Of a stretch of 6,802 nt of DNA, positions 6,761 to 6,802 are shown one piece after another. Both the position numbers and the translations under genes were made by a program. The stretch comes from CAZDYP01 sp964509505. Its GTDB lineage: Bacteria; Chloroflexota; Anaerolineae; JACRMK01. Positions within the stretch are counted from its first letter, which is position 1. Every line of letters begins with the position of its first letter. Under the pieces are notes generated by a model. It was not told the DNA's origin, ran no database searches, and was given only the letters and a program-made list of their open reading frames with translations. The DNA lies in assembly GCA_964509505.1 (NCBI GenBank), contig CAZDYP010000224.1:1-6802 (forward strand), written 5' to 3'.

Positions 6761-6802
6761 GAGTGAGCTCCTAACTAAAATCACGTCAATGCGGGATAAG
6801 GT

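Larger units (their letters stand above)
6641..6802 (-). other. acsA upstream leader; no clear promoter
   Basis: This 162-nt stretch upstream of acsA contains no gene. Most of it is the inverted CACAAAG repeat. A -35-like TTGACG occurs on the minus strand at 6705-6700, in the loop between the repeat arms, but the sequence 17 nt further on (ATTGTG) is a poor -10. A second TTGACG, near 6788-6783, also lacks a good partner. The true promoter may lie beyond the right edge. Confidence 0.5.

Overview
The window is a bacterial operon on the minus strand that makes acetyl-CoA, read from right to left, with part of an unrelated phosphoribosyltransferase gene at the left edge. Base composition is moderately GC-rich, Shine-Dalgarno sites are strong (AGGAGG or GGAGG type) and genes are tightly packed. 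Two dispersed-repeat types present here (a CCTTCGACAAGCTCAGG-type repeat inside a gene, and a CACAAAG/CTTTGTG-type repeat upstream of the operon) are ones I associate from memory with environmental genomes such as Chloroflexota (Anaerolineae-like). That assignment is tentative, because no marker gene is present.

Layout in transcription order. The right edge (6641-6802) is a leader carrying CACAAAG repeats in inverted arrangement. It is followed by a short-form acetyl-CoA synthetase (acsA, 6640-4880), the E1 alpha subunit of a pyruvate or related 2-oxoacid dehydrogenase (4844-3837), an unrecognised small membrane protein (3812-3414), E1 beta (3354-2353), the lipoyl-bearing E2 acyltransferase (2349-1069) and a stand-alone acyl carrier protein (1072-809). 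The spacings are 35, 24, 59 and 3 nt, then a 4-nt ATGA overlap between E2 and the ACP. This strongly suggests one transcription unit with translational coupling at its distal end. A 251-nt gap follows, which may encode a tiny hydrophobic peptide. Last is a PRPP-motif phosphoribosyltransferase (557 to beyond the left edge) with its own ribosome binding site.

How the genes fit together: AcsA makes acetyl-CoA from acetate and E1/E2 make it from pyruvate (or possibly acetoin), so both entries into the acetyl-CoA pool are genetically linked. E3 (dihydrolipoamide dehydrogenase) is not in the window and must be supplied from elsewhere. The ACP fused translationally to E2 is the most interesting element. 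It may supply octanoyl groups for lipoylating E2, accept acyl groups from E2, or link the complex to fatty-acid synthesis. The membrane protein between E1 alpha and E1 beta is the second unexplained component and could tether or regulate the complex. Two different short repeats have been absorbed in frame into the flexible linker of E2.
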